A DNA stretch of 64,000 bases from Chitinispirillum alkaliphilum (GCA_001045525.1 LDWW01000002.1:248001-312000), one strand, 5' to 3'. Counted from the stretch's first letter, positions 8,838 through 18,069 are shown. The notes: generated from the sequence alone by a model not told the origin. Made by a program: numbers and translations.

Positions 8838-9650
8838 ATGTACACCAAAAAAATTATACTGCTACCGATTTTTCTACTTTCGCTTTTTCTGTCTGAACCC
8901 TGTGCATCAATAAACTGGGATACTCTTTCAAATGGACTTGAGCTTGGTCGCGCCCTTTCTCCTCTTTATGAACCTTCCGACAGTGCCTATATTCATATTC
9001 TGAGAATAGATCCTGCGGTCTACAGTCTTCACCTCATGAACGCTTCTCATCCTGAACAGGGACAAAGACTTACAGCCAGAGAGTGGGCAAGACAAGAGGG
9101 TTTTACAGCTGTAATAAATGCCGCCATGTTTCAGAGAGATTTTCTCAGAAGCGTCTCATTTATGAAAAGCAATGAACATACCAACAATTCCTTTGTATCC
9201 AGAGATAAATCATTCCTTGCATTTGATCCCCTTGCAGAAAAATTACCGGAAATTAAAATTATCGACAGAGAGTGTGATGATTTTGATCATCTGCGGAACA
9301 AATATGGCAGCATGGTGCAGTCGATAAGGATGCTATCCTGCACAGGTAGAAATGTGTGGCAGAAGAGTGAAAGGCGCTGGAGCATAGCATCTGTTGGTTT
9401 GGACTCAACTGGAAACCTTCTGTTCTTCCATGCAACGGCCCCCCATTCCGTAAATGAGTTTATCGATGTTATCAAAGATCTACCCATATCCCTAAAACGA
9501 GCTATGTATATGGAGGGCGGCTCGCAGGCACAGCTCTTTATTCAAACCGAGACCCGTTCACTTGAATTTATCGGAAACTACAGCTCAGGTGGAAGAGCTT
9601 TTACTGTTTCTGCCCTGCCTAATGTCTTAGGTATTATGAAAAAGAATTAG
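8838..9650 (+). CDS. Exported phosphodiester glycosidase (NAGPA-domain) protein
   Basis: 270 residues from ATG 8838, with a signal peptide (IILLPIFLLSLFLSEPCAS). The body contains AVINAAMF at about 100-107 and AMYMEGGSQAQLFI near residue 230, which match the N-AAMF and DGGGSS-type blocks of the NAGPA/phosphodiester glycosidase family (PF09992). These enzymes remove sugars linked through a phosphodiester, including on cell-wall polymers. The usual D-G-G-G is E-G-G-S here, so activity is uncertain. GTG 8826 is an alternative start; neither has a clear Shine-Dalgarno. It is divergent from the LolA-like operon. Confidence 0.72.
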   Translation: MYTKKIILLPIFLLSLFLSEPCASINWDTLSNGLELGRALSPLYEPSDSAYIHILRIDPAVYSLHLMNASHPEQGQRLTAREWARQEGFTAVINAAMFQRDFLRSVSFMKSNEHTNNSFVSRDKSFLAFDPLAEKLPEIKIIDRECDDFDHLRNKYGSMVQSIRMLSCTGRNVWQKSERRWSIASVGLDSTGNLLFFHATAPHSVNEFIDVIKDLPISLKRAMYMEGGSQAQLFIQTETRSLEFIGNYSSGGRAFTVSALPNVLGIMKKN

Positions 9651-9974
9651 CAGCCCTGACCGGTGCTGTCCTCGGAAGGGAATCCCAAAATCCCCAAGAG
9701 CGGACTTGAAGAACTTACCCAAATATATGATTCTCTCCAATATTTCGTAATAAGTACTCCAGCAATGCACTTATTTGTTGCCATTACCTATTGTATCGGA
9801 CTATGCACTTTTTCTGAAAGTCCCACACCGATAATGCTATTTGGCAGTAAAATGCCTAACATTATCTGAAATCCCTTTACAGACTTATCGTTTGGCTGGA
9901 ATACAGAGGGAATAAGGAGGCACTTAAAACCAATTACAAAGGATTTTCTCTTTAGTTGAAGCAAACGCGCATCC

Positions 9975-10081
9975 TGCTCGGGTGAGCCGGAAGTAGACCG
10001 GTGCCGTCCTCGTTAGCCGCCCGGAATATTCTTACTCTTATAGTTCAAGAACACTTTTAGACAGCTCCCGACAACGGGAGC
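9975..10081 (+). repeat. R2 repeat, partial copy, with adjoining perfect hairpin
   Basis: This part of the 586-base gap 9651-10236 resembles the 3' end of the R2 element: an ACCGGTGCCGTCCTCG block, then GCCGCCCGGAATATTCTTAC. It is followed at 10064-10081 by GCTCCCG-ACAA-CGGGAGC, a perfect 7-bp stem also found in varied form near 43650. A shorter scrap with ACCGGTGCTGTCCTCGG lies at about 9659-9675. I see no gene in the gap. Confidence 0.55.
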
Positions 10082-10129
10082 GTTTAGTGCGGACGGAAGC
10101 GAAAAAAACAACTGTAAATAAATTTTCTT

Positions 10130-10157
10130 AACTCCCCCATCGGAGCCTTGGGGAGTT
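10130..10157 (-). terminator. Possible terminator of the 17.9-10.2 kb minus-strand operon
   Basis: AACTCCCC and GGGGAGTT pair perfectly around a 12-base loop, 80 bases beyond the stop of the last gene. No clean U-run follows on the minus strand, so termination is only a suggestion. Confidence 0.4.
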
Positions 10158-10236
10158 CTTTGAACGGTGACGCAGTAAGCTGTCCAAAATTATTGTTATT
10201 CTTTTAGTTTTGAGCCAGCCCCATATTTACCCCCAA

Positions 10237-11136
10237 CTAATCCCAATTGGAATAGGGACGTGCCTGGGTAACACGCTTGAAATCGAGATATTCTTTTGTT
10301 ATTATCAAAGAGTTATCTGAAGTAAGTTTTTGAGTAACTATATTGATATACTGATCTGTCAAACCCCTACCTACAAAGTAATTGCTTCTTACTGAAAAGC
10401 TCTTCGAAATCTGTGTCACTTCCCCACCCTTTTGGTCTTCCCAGTGTAAATGATAATATGATTTCAGTTCGACTCCATTTCTGTACGGCTGATCGTTTAC
10501 CCTATAAGGGGTCAACTCAGTTGCGATGGTCTTTGTTGGAGTTGTAAAACCGCTGAAGGCAATATTAGGTGATATCTCTGATATAATAAAAGGAAGTAAC
10601 GGAAATGAGTTCCATTTATTATCAGATGTAGCAAGAGTATCATAGTATCCTACATCATAGTATCTTGGTACCACTCTTTGATAGATTTTGTCTATCTTTA
10701 CATCTCTGTCCGAGTTAAAATATGAAAGTTGATATACACCGCTGTCGGTGACGCTTAATAGATTTGTGAATTCATGTTCCTCAATTACATCATCAATTTT
10801 AACTTTTGTCAGGAATTGTTTTGGGAAAAGTGTAAACCTCTCACCATCAAAATATACGGATGTATCAGGATGTGTAACACTCCTGAAATGGGTTGTACCG
10901 GAAATGACTGTATCAAGATACCCGTTTGTTATTACAGTACACCTGTACACGCCTTGCAGAATTGCAGTGTCACCGGGCACAATAACGAAGTAGCGATCAT
11001 TGACACGTGTGTTAAACTCTTCGCTTTCTCCTGGATTAAACTCGGATTCTGAGACACTCAGCATTTCAGGATAATTGCAAAAGAGTAAAAATCCAACAGA
11101 TATCAATACCATTAACATAATTTTTTTAATTATCAT
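10237..11136 (-). CDS. Unknown exported protein, possible lipoprotein
   Basis: 299 residues, not recognised. It begins MIIKKIMLMVLISVGFLLFC, a hydrophobic leader ending in Cys 20; the lipobox (LLFC) is imperfect, so a lipoprotein is possible but not sure. The rest is rich in beta-forming residues, with many T, V, Y and D and no enzyme motif. It is the last gene of the NicO-headed run and lies 43 bases after a second lipoprotein-like gene. It probably acts in the periplasm or at the outer membrane together with the barrels encoded upstream. Confidence 0.6.
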   Translation of the reverse strand: MIIKKIMLMVLISVGFLLFCNYPEMLSVSESEFNPGESEEFNTRVNDRYFVIVPGDTAILQGVYRCTVITNGYLDTVISGTTHFRSVTHPDTSVYFDGERFTLFPKQFLTKVKIDDVIEEHEFTNLLSVTDSGVYQLSYFNSDRDVKIDKIYQRVVPRYYDVGYYDTLATSDNKWNSFPLLPFIISEISPNIAFSGFTTPTKTIATELTPYRVNDQPYRNGVELKSYYHLHWEDQKGGEVTQISKSFSVRSNYFVGRGLTDQYINIVTQKLTSDNSLIITKEYLDFKRVTQARPYSNWD

Positions 11137-11179
11137 AACTCTGTAAACCTCTGATTATTAAGGCAAACAATTAACAGAT

Positions 11180-12517
11180 CTAATTTACCGCTTCCGTCTC
11201 AATAGTCTCCTCATACACTGCAACCGTACCATCCGGATAGGTTTTCTGAATCACGGTAGCGCTGTTGAAGCGTTCCATTATACCCATTTGAGAAACCAGG
11301 GGAGAAATTCTGAAAGTGTATGTCTGTTCAATTTTTCCTTTGAACTCAACTATTTCCCCGTTTTCAAAAGTAGATCCCTGGATTGGATAATACATAGTGA
11401 GATCATAAACAAGAGAATTTTTTCTTGAACTTAGCTCCCTGTTTTTGAATGTAACAGCCTGGGTTGCCACTGTGTAATTGCAGAGTTCGATGTTTGGCAG
11501 AAAGTAATTTTCAGAAAAAAGCATAGGTGTGACACTCCATGCTTTTCCTTCAAAGAAAACTTTGTCAGCAAGCTTTGTCTCTTTTGTGAACCTTAGTCCG
11601 GTATTGTTTCTGTACGCAAACTGCATCTGAGTAAAAGAGTTAATGCCTAAGTACCTTGTCGCCTTTTTGGGAGGAATAAGGTCATTTTGGGTATATTGTT
11701 CAAACTCAACACTATATATCTGGTACACGGCCAAATTGTCGCTGAAAACTTTGCGTAAAGGTGTACCTGGGGTTCTTCGCATGCCATAGTCGACGAATTC
11801 CCTGAACAGATCTAAATTAAACCACTGTAATTTGGCTTTCTCAAATGGATTTAGTCCCTGCGAAACAGTTCCGCTTGTGTCTGAAAAAATACCCTGTACT
11901 ACAAGATCTTCAACTCTTTCTCTGTACGCAAGAGACAAGTCAAACAGCTCGCCGTACAGGCTGTAAAAGTTAAGATCAAGTATTGCCCGGTTAATTACTT
12001 CCACAACAGTTTCTTTTTGTTCTGATGTAATTTCCCGGTATTCCGAAATTTCTTCAATGATAGCATTATATTCCGCTGTATCAAGCTGATCTTCTATTAT
12101 TTTCCTCATTACACCATTTTCATGACCCATAAAAGTAACGAAAGTACTCCAGTCAGAAGTATCAGCTATTAATAGGTAAGGCTCTCCGATAACAGATCCA
12201 TCTCTGGTGAGTATAGTATCCCTCTTTGCCCCGATCTTAAAGAATACAGAATCCTCCTTAAGACCATCAGTAATAGTATCCTCACCATCAATAAACGATG
12301 TTTTCACTTTAGTGATACCAGCAAAATTGATATCATTTTCGAAATTAAAAATGGTTCGAACTTCTGAACCGAGGTTATTTGGGGTTCGTGAATAATTGAA
12401 ATTCCCTGAATAACTCACCCCATCATCAATCCAGTTACAATTGACTCCTCCAATAACCAGAAGAGCGAGAAATCCTATACTGAATAAAGCACCAGAATTC
12501 TTTTTAATTTTTTTCAT
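11180..12517 (-). CDS. Unknown exported protein, probable lipoprotein
   Basis: 445 residues, not recognised. The leader is MKKIKKNSGALFSIGFLALLVIGGVNC, positively charged then hydrophobic, ending in Cys 27; the residue before Cys is Asn, so the lipobox is unusual. The mature part mixes predicted beta strands with a helical stretch around residues 150-230 (EEISEYREITSEQKETVVEV). Its ATG overlaps the stop of the preceding repeat-barrel gene by four bases (ATGA), so the two are translationally coupled and may act together. No enzymatic motif is visible. Confidence 0.65.
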   Translation of the reverse strand: MKKIKKNSGALFSIGFLALLVIGGVNCNWIDDGVSYSGNFNYSRTPNNLGSEVRTIFNFENDINFAGITKVKTSFIDGEDTITDGLKEDSVFFKIGAKRDTILTRDGSVIGEPYLLIADTSDWSTFVTFMGHENGVMRKIIEDQLDTAEYNAIIEEISEYREITSEQKETVVEVINRAILDLNFYSLYGELFDLSLAYRERVEDLVVQGIFSDTSGTVSQGLNPFEKAKLQWFNLDLFREFVDYGMRRTPGTPLRKVFSDNLAVYQIYSVEFEQYTQNDLIPPKKATRYLGINSFTQMQFAYRNNTGLRFTKETKLADKVFFEGKAWSVTPMLFSENYFLPNIELCNYTVATQAVTFKNRELSSRKNSLVYDLTMYYPIQGSTFENGEIVEFKGKIEQTYTFRISPLVSQMGIMERFNSATVIQKTYPDGTVAVYEETIETEAVN

Positions 12518-14040
12518 AGATAGAACCTTATTCCTGAAGTCACAGGGAAGTAGCGAATTTTGCTTTCTGTACGCATCGGTCTGCTGTATCTGTTTTCGGT
12601 GGTAAAATAGGCATACCTTACTCCCGCATCAAAGTACATGAATCCATATCCGAATTCAAACTGAATCCCTGCACTTCCACCAAGAAACACCTGTGTACGT
12701 CTTCTGTAATTTGTAATATCCCTGTTTTCTATTGTTTTTTGATTCAGATAAGCACCGTCATCAAATGAGACAAATGTTTCTCTAATCCTTTTCTGTCCGG
12801 CAGACAAAAGATAAACAGGCTCTGCAGAACCGTATATATAGGTGGAAACTACTCTCCCAAGCGGAATTTTCAGCCCTAAATCAAAAGGTACAGCAAAATA
12901 GGAGAGCATCTCTTCACTTTGAGTTGTAACCTCCATATTGATGATATCAGGAGAGCTGAATTCAGTCAGATAATGAAAACGCATATACTTGACAGACAGC
13001 CTGGTGAAGAGGTATTCACGAAACGGTACTTTAAGCCCTACTGAAAACTGTGCATCACCCCTGCTCTTTGATCCTATATGATCTGGTACTAAATCATAAA
13101 TTTGTGCAAATGATGCCCCTGCAGATATATCCAAAAGAAGATCAAAGGACCAGTGGTCATCTTCTATAAGCGATACCTGAGGTTGTGCTGCACCGGTAAT
13201 AAAAGGATTGAACACCTCTTCGGTTTGCTCATCTTCAGCCTCCTCATCATCACCGGAGGGCTGATACCCGGTTTGAAAAACCGACACATCAGTCTCTGTT
13301 TCGCTCCCCTGCTGAGCTGCAAAGGGATTAATATGACTGTCCTGTCCTGTAAGCGTTCCTTTTTGAGCTGCTTCAACTTCCTGCCCTGATACGTACTCCT
13401 CATCACCGACCTGAGCATCTGCCTCTGTATAGGTATCGACAAGTTCAGAGTCCGGTTCCTTTTCCTGAACATCTGCTTCTGTATAGGTATCGACAATTTC
13501 AGAGTCCGGTTCCTTTTCCTGAGCATCTGCCTCTGTATAGGTGTCGACAATTTCAGAGTCCGGTTCCTCTTCCTGAACATCTGCCTCTGTATAGGTATCG
13601 ACAAGTTCAGAGTCCGGTTCCTCTTCCTGAGCATCTGCCTCTGTATAGGTATCGACAAGTTCAGAGTCCGGTTCCTCTTCCTGAGCATCTGCCTCTGTAT
13701 AGGTATCGACTATTTCAGAGTCCGGTTCCTCTTCCTGAGCATCTGCCTCTGTATAGGTATCGACAAGTTCAGAGTTCGGTTCCTCTTCCTGAGCATCTGC
13801 CTCTGTATAGGTATCGACAATTTCAGAGTCCGGTTCCTTTTCCTGAGCATCTGCCTCTGTATATAAAGACGCAGTTAACTCTTCGTTTTCCTGTTCAGTT
13901 TCAGACGGAATCGTTTTTTCCGAAGTATTTTCAATTTCAGCCTCTCTCTTGGCCGAATCCATTTCACTGTTCTGAACCTCACCAAATGAGACAACCGCAC
14001 ATGCAGTTACCATAATTATGCATTTTTTTAAGATAGTCAT
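12514..14040 (-). CDS. Outer-membrane-type protein with acidic tandem repeat and C-terminal beta-barrel
   Basis: 508 residues in three parts. A signal peptide (about 1-20, ACAVVSFG) is followed by an acidic linker with eight copies of an 18-residue unit of the form DTYTEADAQEEEPDSELV (about residues 60-210). A C-terminal half follows from about 290, with alternating strands ending in SGIRFYL, which looks like an 8- to 10-stranded barrel. The linker is Glu/Asp-rich with no Cys and is probably extended. No family is recognised for the repeat. The gene overlaps the next lipoprotein gene by four bases. An overlapping reading frame across the repeat is a by-product of its periodicity. Confidence 0.7.
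   Translation of the reverse strand: MTILKKCIIMVTACAVVSFGEVQNSEMDSAKREAEIENTSEKTIPSETEQENEELTASLYTEADAQEKEPDSEIVDTYTEADAQEEEPNSELVDTYTEADAQEEEPDSEIVDTYTEADAQEEEPDSELVDTYTEADAQEEEPDSELVDTYTEADVQEEEPDSEIVDTYTEADAQEKEPDSEIVDTYTEADVQEKEPDSELVDTYTEADAQVGDEEYVSGQEVEAAQKGTLTGQDSHINPFAAQQGSETETDVSVFQTGYQPSGDDEEAEDEQTEEVFNPFITGAAQPQVSLIEDDHWSFDLLLDISAGASFAQIYDLVPDHIGSKSRGDAQFSVGLKVPFREYLFTRLSVKYMRFHYLTEFSSPDIINMEVTTQSEEMLSYFAVPFDLGLKIPLGRVVSTYIYGSAEPVYLLSAGQKRIRETFVSFDDGAYLNQKTIENRDITNYRRRTQVFLGGSAGIQFEFGYGFMYFDAGVRYAYFTTENRYSRPMRTESKIRYFPVTSGIRFYL
13411..13860 (-). repeat. 54-bp in-frame tandem repeat, eight full units
   Basis: Unit starts recur every 54 bases from 13411 to 13843 (CTGAGCATCTGCCTCTGTAT as written on the plus strand). 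Units differ by a few bases, mainly swapping Glu/Lys, Ile/Leu, Asp/Asn and Ala/Val codons. All are multiples of three, so copy-number change would alter the length of the acidic linker without a frameshift. Confidence 0.95.
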
Positions 14041-14087
14041 ATTTTGCCCACATTGATTAACGATAAATGGAAATCATGTTTTTTATA

Positions 14088-14495
14088 TTAATGCAACCTG
14101 TGCAGATTCAAAATCGGCTCAACCATCTCGTGGTCAACTCCACAAGGAGGAAGCGCAGTAGAATCACAAGGTGTATCACATTTCTGGGTGCTTCTGCTCC
14201 TTGTGCGTCTTTCATTTCCGGTGAGGGTCAGATGACGAAACAAGGGGTTGAATTTTTTCACATCAAGCATCTCATTTGTAACGCCTTTTTCCAGATCCAG
14301 AAAAAATTGCCCATCAAGAGAACTCCCTATCTCATCTCCGGTTCCAGAAGGCACATACGGATCCGAAGAAGGAACAAATGGTATAACACCTCCACCGCAG
14401 GCAAAAGAGTTGCTTACAAATAAGGAAAAGGAAACGACAGCAGAGGCGATCATGATTTTGGTAACCCGATTTTTTATTTTAGAATTGCTAAACAT
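14088..14495 (-). CDS. Small exported Cys-containing protein, unknown
   Basis: 135 residues, not recognised. I start it at ATG 14495 because AGGAGG lies nine bases upstream; the earlier ATG at 14504 touches that site directly. The signal peptide runs to about SNSFA|CGGG. The mature protein has a Gly/Pro/Ser-rich start, a short helical middle, and a C-terminal region with four Cys (CDTPCDSTALPPCG plus the N-terminal one), which could form disulfides in the periplasm. It lies in the minus-strand run between two barrel genes with gaps of 16 and 47 bases. Confidence 0.6.
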   Translation of the reverse strand: MFSNSKIKNRVTKIMIASAVVSFSLFVSNSFACGGGVIPFVPSSDPYVPSGTGDEIGSSLDGQFFLDLEKGVTNEMLDVKKFNPLFRHLTLTGNERRTRSRSTQKCDTPCDSTALPPCGVDHEMVEPILNLHRLH

Positions 14496-14511
14496 TGAAA
14501 ACATCCTCCTG

Positions 14512-15720
14512 TCAATAAATCACATGCAGGTTAAGCCAATATCTTGATTTACTCATTGTGCGATCCTGCGGAAACTCTCTGTAGATAAAATCATATTGTG
14601 GTCTTATGCTTACATTTCTGTTAAGATTAAAAATCATGGTCATATCTCCCCTGATCTCTGTAGCACCCAGGGTTTCAGGTTCATTAGTCTCGGGTGAAAA
14701 CCCGATGACTTCATGAGAAGAGAGGTGTCTTGTGTAATCAAACAGAAGTCTGTACCCGAATCGTTCTGTGAAGTACTGATTTTCCCATCTGGTACTGAAC
14801 CTGAGCTTATGATAAGAGTTATGACCGAATACGTCATCAAAGTTTTTCTCATATTCGAAAACACCATCCCCGTATCCCCATCTGAAACTGTGTGTTCTCA
14901 TCCCAACTGCAGCCCCAAATCCCCTCTCCCTGAGAGGTGGGTTATCGGTTTTAAAGGACCCGTCAGCTGATCTTGCAGGAAGCTCATCATAGGTATTGTA
15001 GAAAACGTATGGAGAGATGAAAAGCTGTGTGAAAAAGGGAAGCAGATAAACTGTTTCCAGATCATATCTGTATATTGAATAATCGTTTCTGATCATCTCG
15101 ATTTCAGGATACAGTGTCATCTTCGGGCTTCCGAAATCATCATAAACGGTGGACCCATCAGGATTAGTCATAGGTACTTCACTGAAACCAACATTCATTG
15201 CATTGGGTTTCGAATAGATACTTCTGCCATAGGTAAATTTACTGTTAAAGAACAGATTGGGAGTCAGGAAAACGTACATGAACGGTCGAGCCCTGACCCT
15301 GAAATTTGAAGCTCTCTCAATATTTCCATTACTGTTAAAATAGGGCAAAAAGTCATAATTTGTATTTATCTCAACTCCCGGAGTCACAAGGGGATGTGCG
15401 AACCAGAAACTCTTGAGTACAGGATTAAGCGAAAGTGGATAGAAATCATTGGCTGCGGTTATTGAATGGTAGCGCTCCACAGACCCAAACAGACTGATTG
15501 TGTTTGCGAAATTACCAAAGGAAGGTAAATCTTTATCGAGAATTAACCTTACTGATGAAAATGTGGAATAATCATCGGGCTGCTCTCCAGGAATAAGATT
15601 AGTATACCCCACAGGGTTAAAATAGATCTCTATGGGATAAAAGGTAACAAACTGTGCATCAGCACCCGTTATCCACAGCAAAAAGAGCATCAGCTTAATA
15701 ATTAACGTTTTGCAAATCAT
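14512..15720 (-). CDS. Predicted outer-membrane beta-barrel protein, unknown
   Basis: 402 residues with a signal peptide (LFLLWITGADA|QFVTFYP). The mature part shows regular alternation of aromatic and polar residues with short turns rich in Asn, Asp, Gly and Pro (for example YSKPNAMNVGF, RWENQYFTERFGYRLLFDY), and ends LNLHVIY. This is the look of a barrel of roughly 14-18 strands. No named family is recognised. It is 36 bases after the FGE-like lipoprotein gene and 16 bases before the small Cys protein, so all three are probably co-transcribed. Confidence 0.68.
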   Translation of the reverse strand: MICKTLIIKLMLFLLWITGADAQFVTFYPIEIYFNPVGYTNLIPGEQPDDYSTFSSVRLILDKDLPSFGNFANTISLFGSVERYHSITAANDFYPLSLNPVLKSFWFAHPLVTPGVEINTNYDFLPYFNSNGNIERASNFRVRARPFMYVFLTPNLFFNSKFTYGRSIYSKPNAMNVGFSEVPMTNPDGSTVYDDFGSPKMTLYPEIEMIRNDYSIYRYDLETVYLLPFFTQLFISPYVFYNTYDELPARSADGSFKTDNPPLRERGFGAAVGMRTHSFRWGYGDGVFEYEKNFDDVFGHNSYHKLRFSTRWENQYFTERFGYRLLFDYTRHLSSHEVIGFSPETNEPETLGATEIRGDMTMIFNLNRNVSIRPQYDFIYREFPQDRTMSKSRYWLNLHVIY

Positions 15721-15756
15721 ATCTGTTCAGTCACCTGCAGTTAAATTGTTCTACCC

Positions 15757-16929
15757 TTAATCGATCACTCTGACAGTCCTGAAACCCACAAGGTCATTTT
15801 TGTTGGAAGGGGACATGGAAACCCTAAAGTCACTTGTAATGCTTTCCAGTTCATGATTAAAGGCTCCCCCTCTCAATACTCTCTGATTTCCTTGGATCGT
15901 ACCAGTGTAATCGATCCTTTTACCGGGTCTGTTGTAATCAATAATATCCCAGACAAACTCATTTACATTTCCAAGAATATCGTAGAGTCCCCATGGATTG
16001 GGGAGCTTTTGAGCAACAGGCTGGCGATCCCATACTTCATCAAGAATCCACCAAACATAATCACTTACCATAAGCGTGTCTTCTTGGCTCCACTCAACGA
16101 TCTCAAATCTGTCCGGTAAATCTTTACCCCAGAAAAAATCGGTGGTACTGCCCGCCCGGCATGCATACTCCCACTCATCTTCCGTAGGGAGTCTGAACCC
16201 GTTTGAATGAAGATCAAAGCGCAGATTTTGAAGATGGACAACGACACTATCGCCCGCCCCATAGAATACAGTATCATATATATAGCTTGTATCAAGACCC
16301 ATACTCTTACTCTTTACATTACAAAAAAGTACAGCTTCAAACCATGACACCTCAACTTTGGGAAGAAGCGATTGCGATTGACCATCACCCATGACCTGAT
16401 CCCAAAGCGCTTCGGTGACAGGAACAGAATCGATATAGAAATCATAGGTTATGGTAGCGATTTCGCCCTTTTTGGTCATAAAACTACCGGCCGGTACACG
16501 TACCATTTTGCCGAGAGTTTCACCGGTAATATCACCAGCTGTGACACTGTCGGTTTCAAAGGAGATAACACCACTTGATTTGCTTTCTGAGTAGCTGGAT
16601 GTAACAAGCTTTATATAATAGGTCTGTTGTGGTTCCAGACCTGTAATTTTTAAAGTTGTGTCATTTTTAAAATAGGTAACTTTGTAAGGCTGTACCTCAG
16701 AAGTAATTTCCGGCAAGGTATCAAAATAGAGACGGTAATCTCTGAAAAAATTGGAGGGTTCCTTATTCCAGACAAACTCAACGGCAGTGGGGTAAACGGT
16801 TCTGAGCTGAAGGTCCACCTCCTGAACAGGGAATTCCTTTTCGGCAGGTGACACATCAAGCAAGTCAACACAACCCCATATAAGCAAAACGGTTATAACA
16901 CACCAGATAACAAGATTTGTTTTTTTCAC
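15757..16929 (-). CDS. Lipoprotein with FnIII-like domain and FGE/SUMF1-like domain
   Basis: 390 residues. The lipobox LIWGC puts the lipidated Cys at residue 20. Residues about 35-130 look like a fibronectin-III-type domain (TAVEFVWNK, LKITGLEPQQTYYIKLVT). Residues about 140-390 are a formylglycine-generating-enzyme-type fold: MVRVPAGSFM, PVTEALWDQVMG, VSWFEAVLFCN, GFRLPTEDEWEYACRAG, GNVNEFVWD, RVLRGGAFN and GFRTVR. Real sulfatase-activating enzymes use a Cys pair near the C-terminus; here that stretch (SDFRVSMSPSNKNDLVGF) has none, so it is probably a structural or binding version. It follows the NicO gene after 28 bases. Confidence 0.85.
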   Translation of the reverse strand: MKKTNLVIWCVITVLLIWGCVDLLDVSPAEKEFPVQEVDLQLRTVYPTAVEFVWNKEPSNFFRDYRLYFDTLPEITSEVQPYKVTYFKNDTTLKITGLEPQQTYYIKLVTSSYSESKSSGVISFETDSVTAGDITGETLGKMVRVPAGSFMTKKGEIATITYDFYIDSVPVTEALWDQVMGDGQSQSLLPKVEVSWFEAVLFCNVKSKSMGLDTSYIYDTVFYGAGDSVVVHLQNLRFDLHSNGFRLPTEDEWEYACRAGSTTDFFWGKDLPDRFEIVEWSQEDTLMVSDYVWWILDEVWDRQPVAQKLPNPWGLYDILGNVNEFVWDIIDYNRPGKRIDYTGTIQGNQRVLRGGAFNHELESITSDFRVSMSPSNKNDLVGFRTVRVID

Positions 16930-16957
16930 CTGTTTTATATCTCCGGAAACTTAAAAT

Positions 16958-17878
16958 TCAGACTGCAGTCATTAAAATTCCTAAAATAAGTAAAATCACA
17001 CCACCACTGAACCTTGCCAGATAGGCCAATCTTGTAGCCACAGACTTCGAGAATACCTTAAAAGCCTTCTCCCGGGCAGTAATTACAAAGTACCCAACCG
17101 TAGTCACTGTTATCGCAGCCCCGATTGCCATACCAACAATAGCTATCAACCCCATAAAATAAACGCCATAAGAGATCGAAAACACCAGAACAATCCAGGC
17201 GATGGGACAGGGCACTATACCCGAGAGCACAGCCAGAGTATAAAAGGAGAGATTTTGAAATTTCTCCCTGAATTTTTCACTCGTAAATAAAGAGATACGC
17301 CCGCGCAGGAAATGAGCGATTACGAGTGCAAGACCGGTAACTATAACCAATACACCACCAATACGCCTTGAAACCTCAGCCATCTCCCGCTGTGACCCAA
17401 CACTAAGGTTATTTGTAACCAGATAGAGAAACAAGCTTAAAACAAAGGCCATCCCTATATGAGTTACCGAAACAATAATTCCTGCCAAAGCGGCATCCCT
17501 GGTTTTGCGATTCTCCTCAGAGGTTAGAAAATAGGTTCCCAATATCAGTTTTCCATGTCCAGGCCCGGCAGTGTGAAGCAGCGAATACCCCAGTGCGATA
17601 AGGAATATCAATAACGCTTGGCGCATTGAGAAATTCTCACTTAAGTCCTCTAAAGCAGTAGAGAGTTTGTTGTTAACCGCTCTCTGCCATATTACAATAG
17701 GATACCAGAAGGGAGGTTCCTGTATTTCAGAGGGTTTTCTTGAAATTTCGGAGGGTTCGCCCGATTCTGAATGAGAGGGTTGGGAGGGGGCAAGAAACGG
17801 GTTTTCCTGTTCCTGACCCTGGGCATAAAGGGAAAAACATAAGATCAGCATGTTCATTAAAAGCAGCACAGTTTTCAT
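16958..17878 (-). CDS. NicO-family nickel/cobalt (metal) permease
   Basis: 306 residues from ATG 17878. A signal-like first helix (LLLMNMLILCFSLYAQ) is followed by a periplasmic stretch of about 60 residues rich in Pro, Ser and Glu, then six or so membrane helices. The family motif HTAGPGHGK lies at about 102-110 and a second conserved block VPCPIAW at about 220-226; their His and Cys/Pro residues are characteristic of NicO/RcnA-type proteins (PF03824), which move Ni2+ or Co2+. Direction cannot be told. AGGGTG upstream supports this start; an ATG at 17923 has no site. It heads a seven-gene minus-strand run of envelope proteins. Confidence 0.82.
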   Translation of the reverse strand: MKTVLLLMNMLILCFSLYAQGQEQENPFLAPSQPSHSESGEPSEISRKPSEIQEPPFWYPIVIWQRAVNNKLSTALEDLSENFSMRQALLIFLIALGYSLLHTAGPGHGKLILGTYFLTSEENRKTRDAALAGIIVSVTHIGMAFVLSLFLYLVTNNLSVGSQREMAEVSRRIGGVLVIVTGLALVIAHFLRGRISLFTSEKFREKFQNLSFYTLAVLSGIVPCPIAWIVLVFSISYGVYFMGLIAIVGMAIGAAITVTTVGYFVITAREKAFKVFSKSVATRLAYLARFSGGVILLILGILMTAV

Positions 17879-18069
17879 ATTCACCCTATTTAATCGTTTT
17901 GAGAACATGTTATATCTCTTCATCCATAATAGTTATTATAATAAATTAATGCTATAAATTCAGAAAAAAGTTACCAAAGACCCCTAAAGTGCTAATTGCT
18001 TAGCGATTCCCAACTAATCCACACTCACTGTTTTCAAAAATTAACATCATTGCTTCCTACCAAAACAAA

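Noticed and set aside
13164-13688. Second minus-strand frame of 174 residues across the 54-bp repeat
   Set aside because: The repeat unit is a multiple of three, so other frames stay open by chance; the product is basic and has no signal peptide, unlike the supported gene.
13411-13860. Tandem repeat considered as a CRISPR array
   Set aside because: Units are contiguous without unique spacers and lie in frame inside a protein gene; no cas genes are near.
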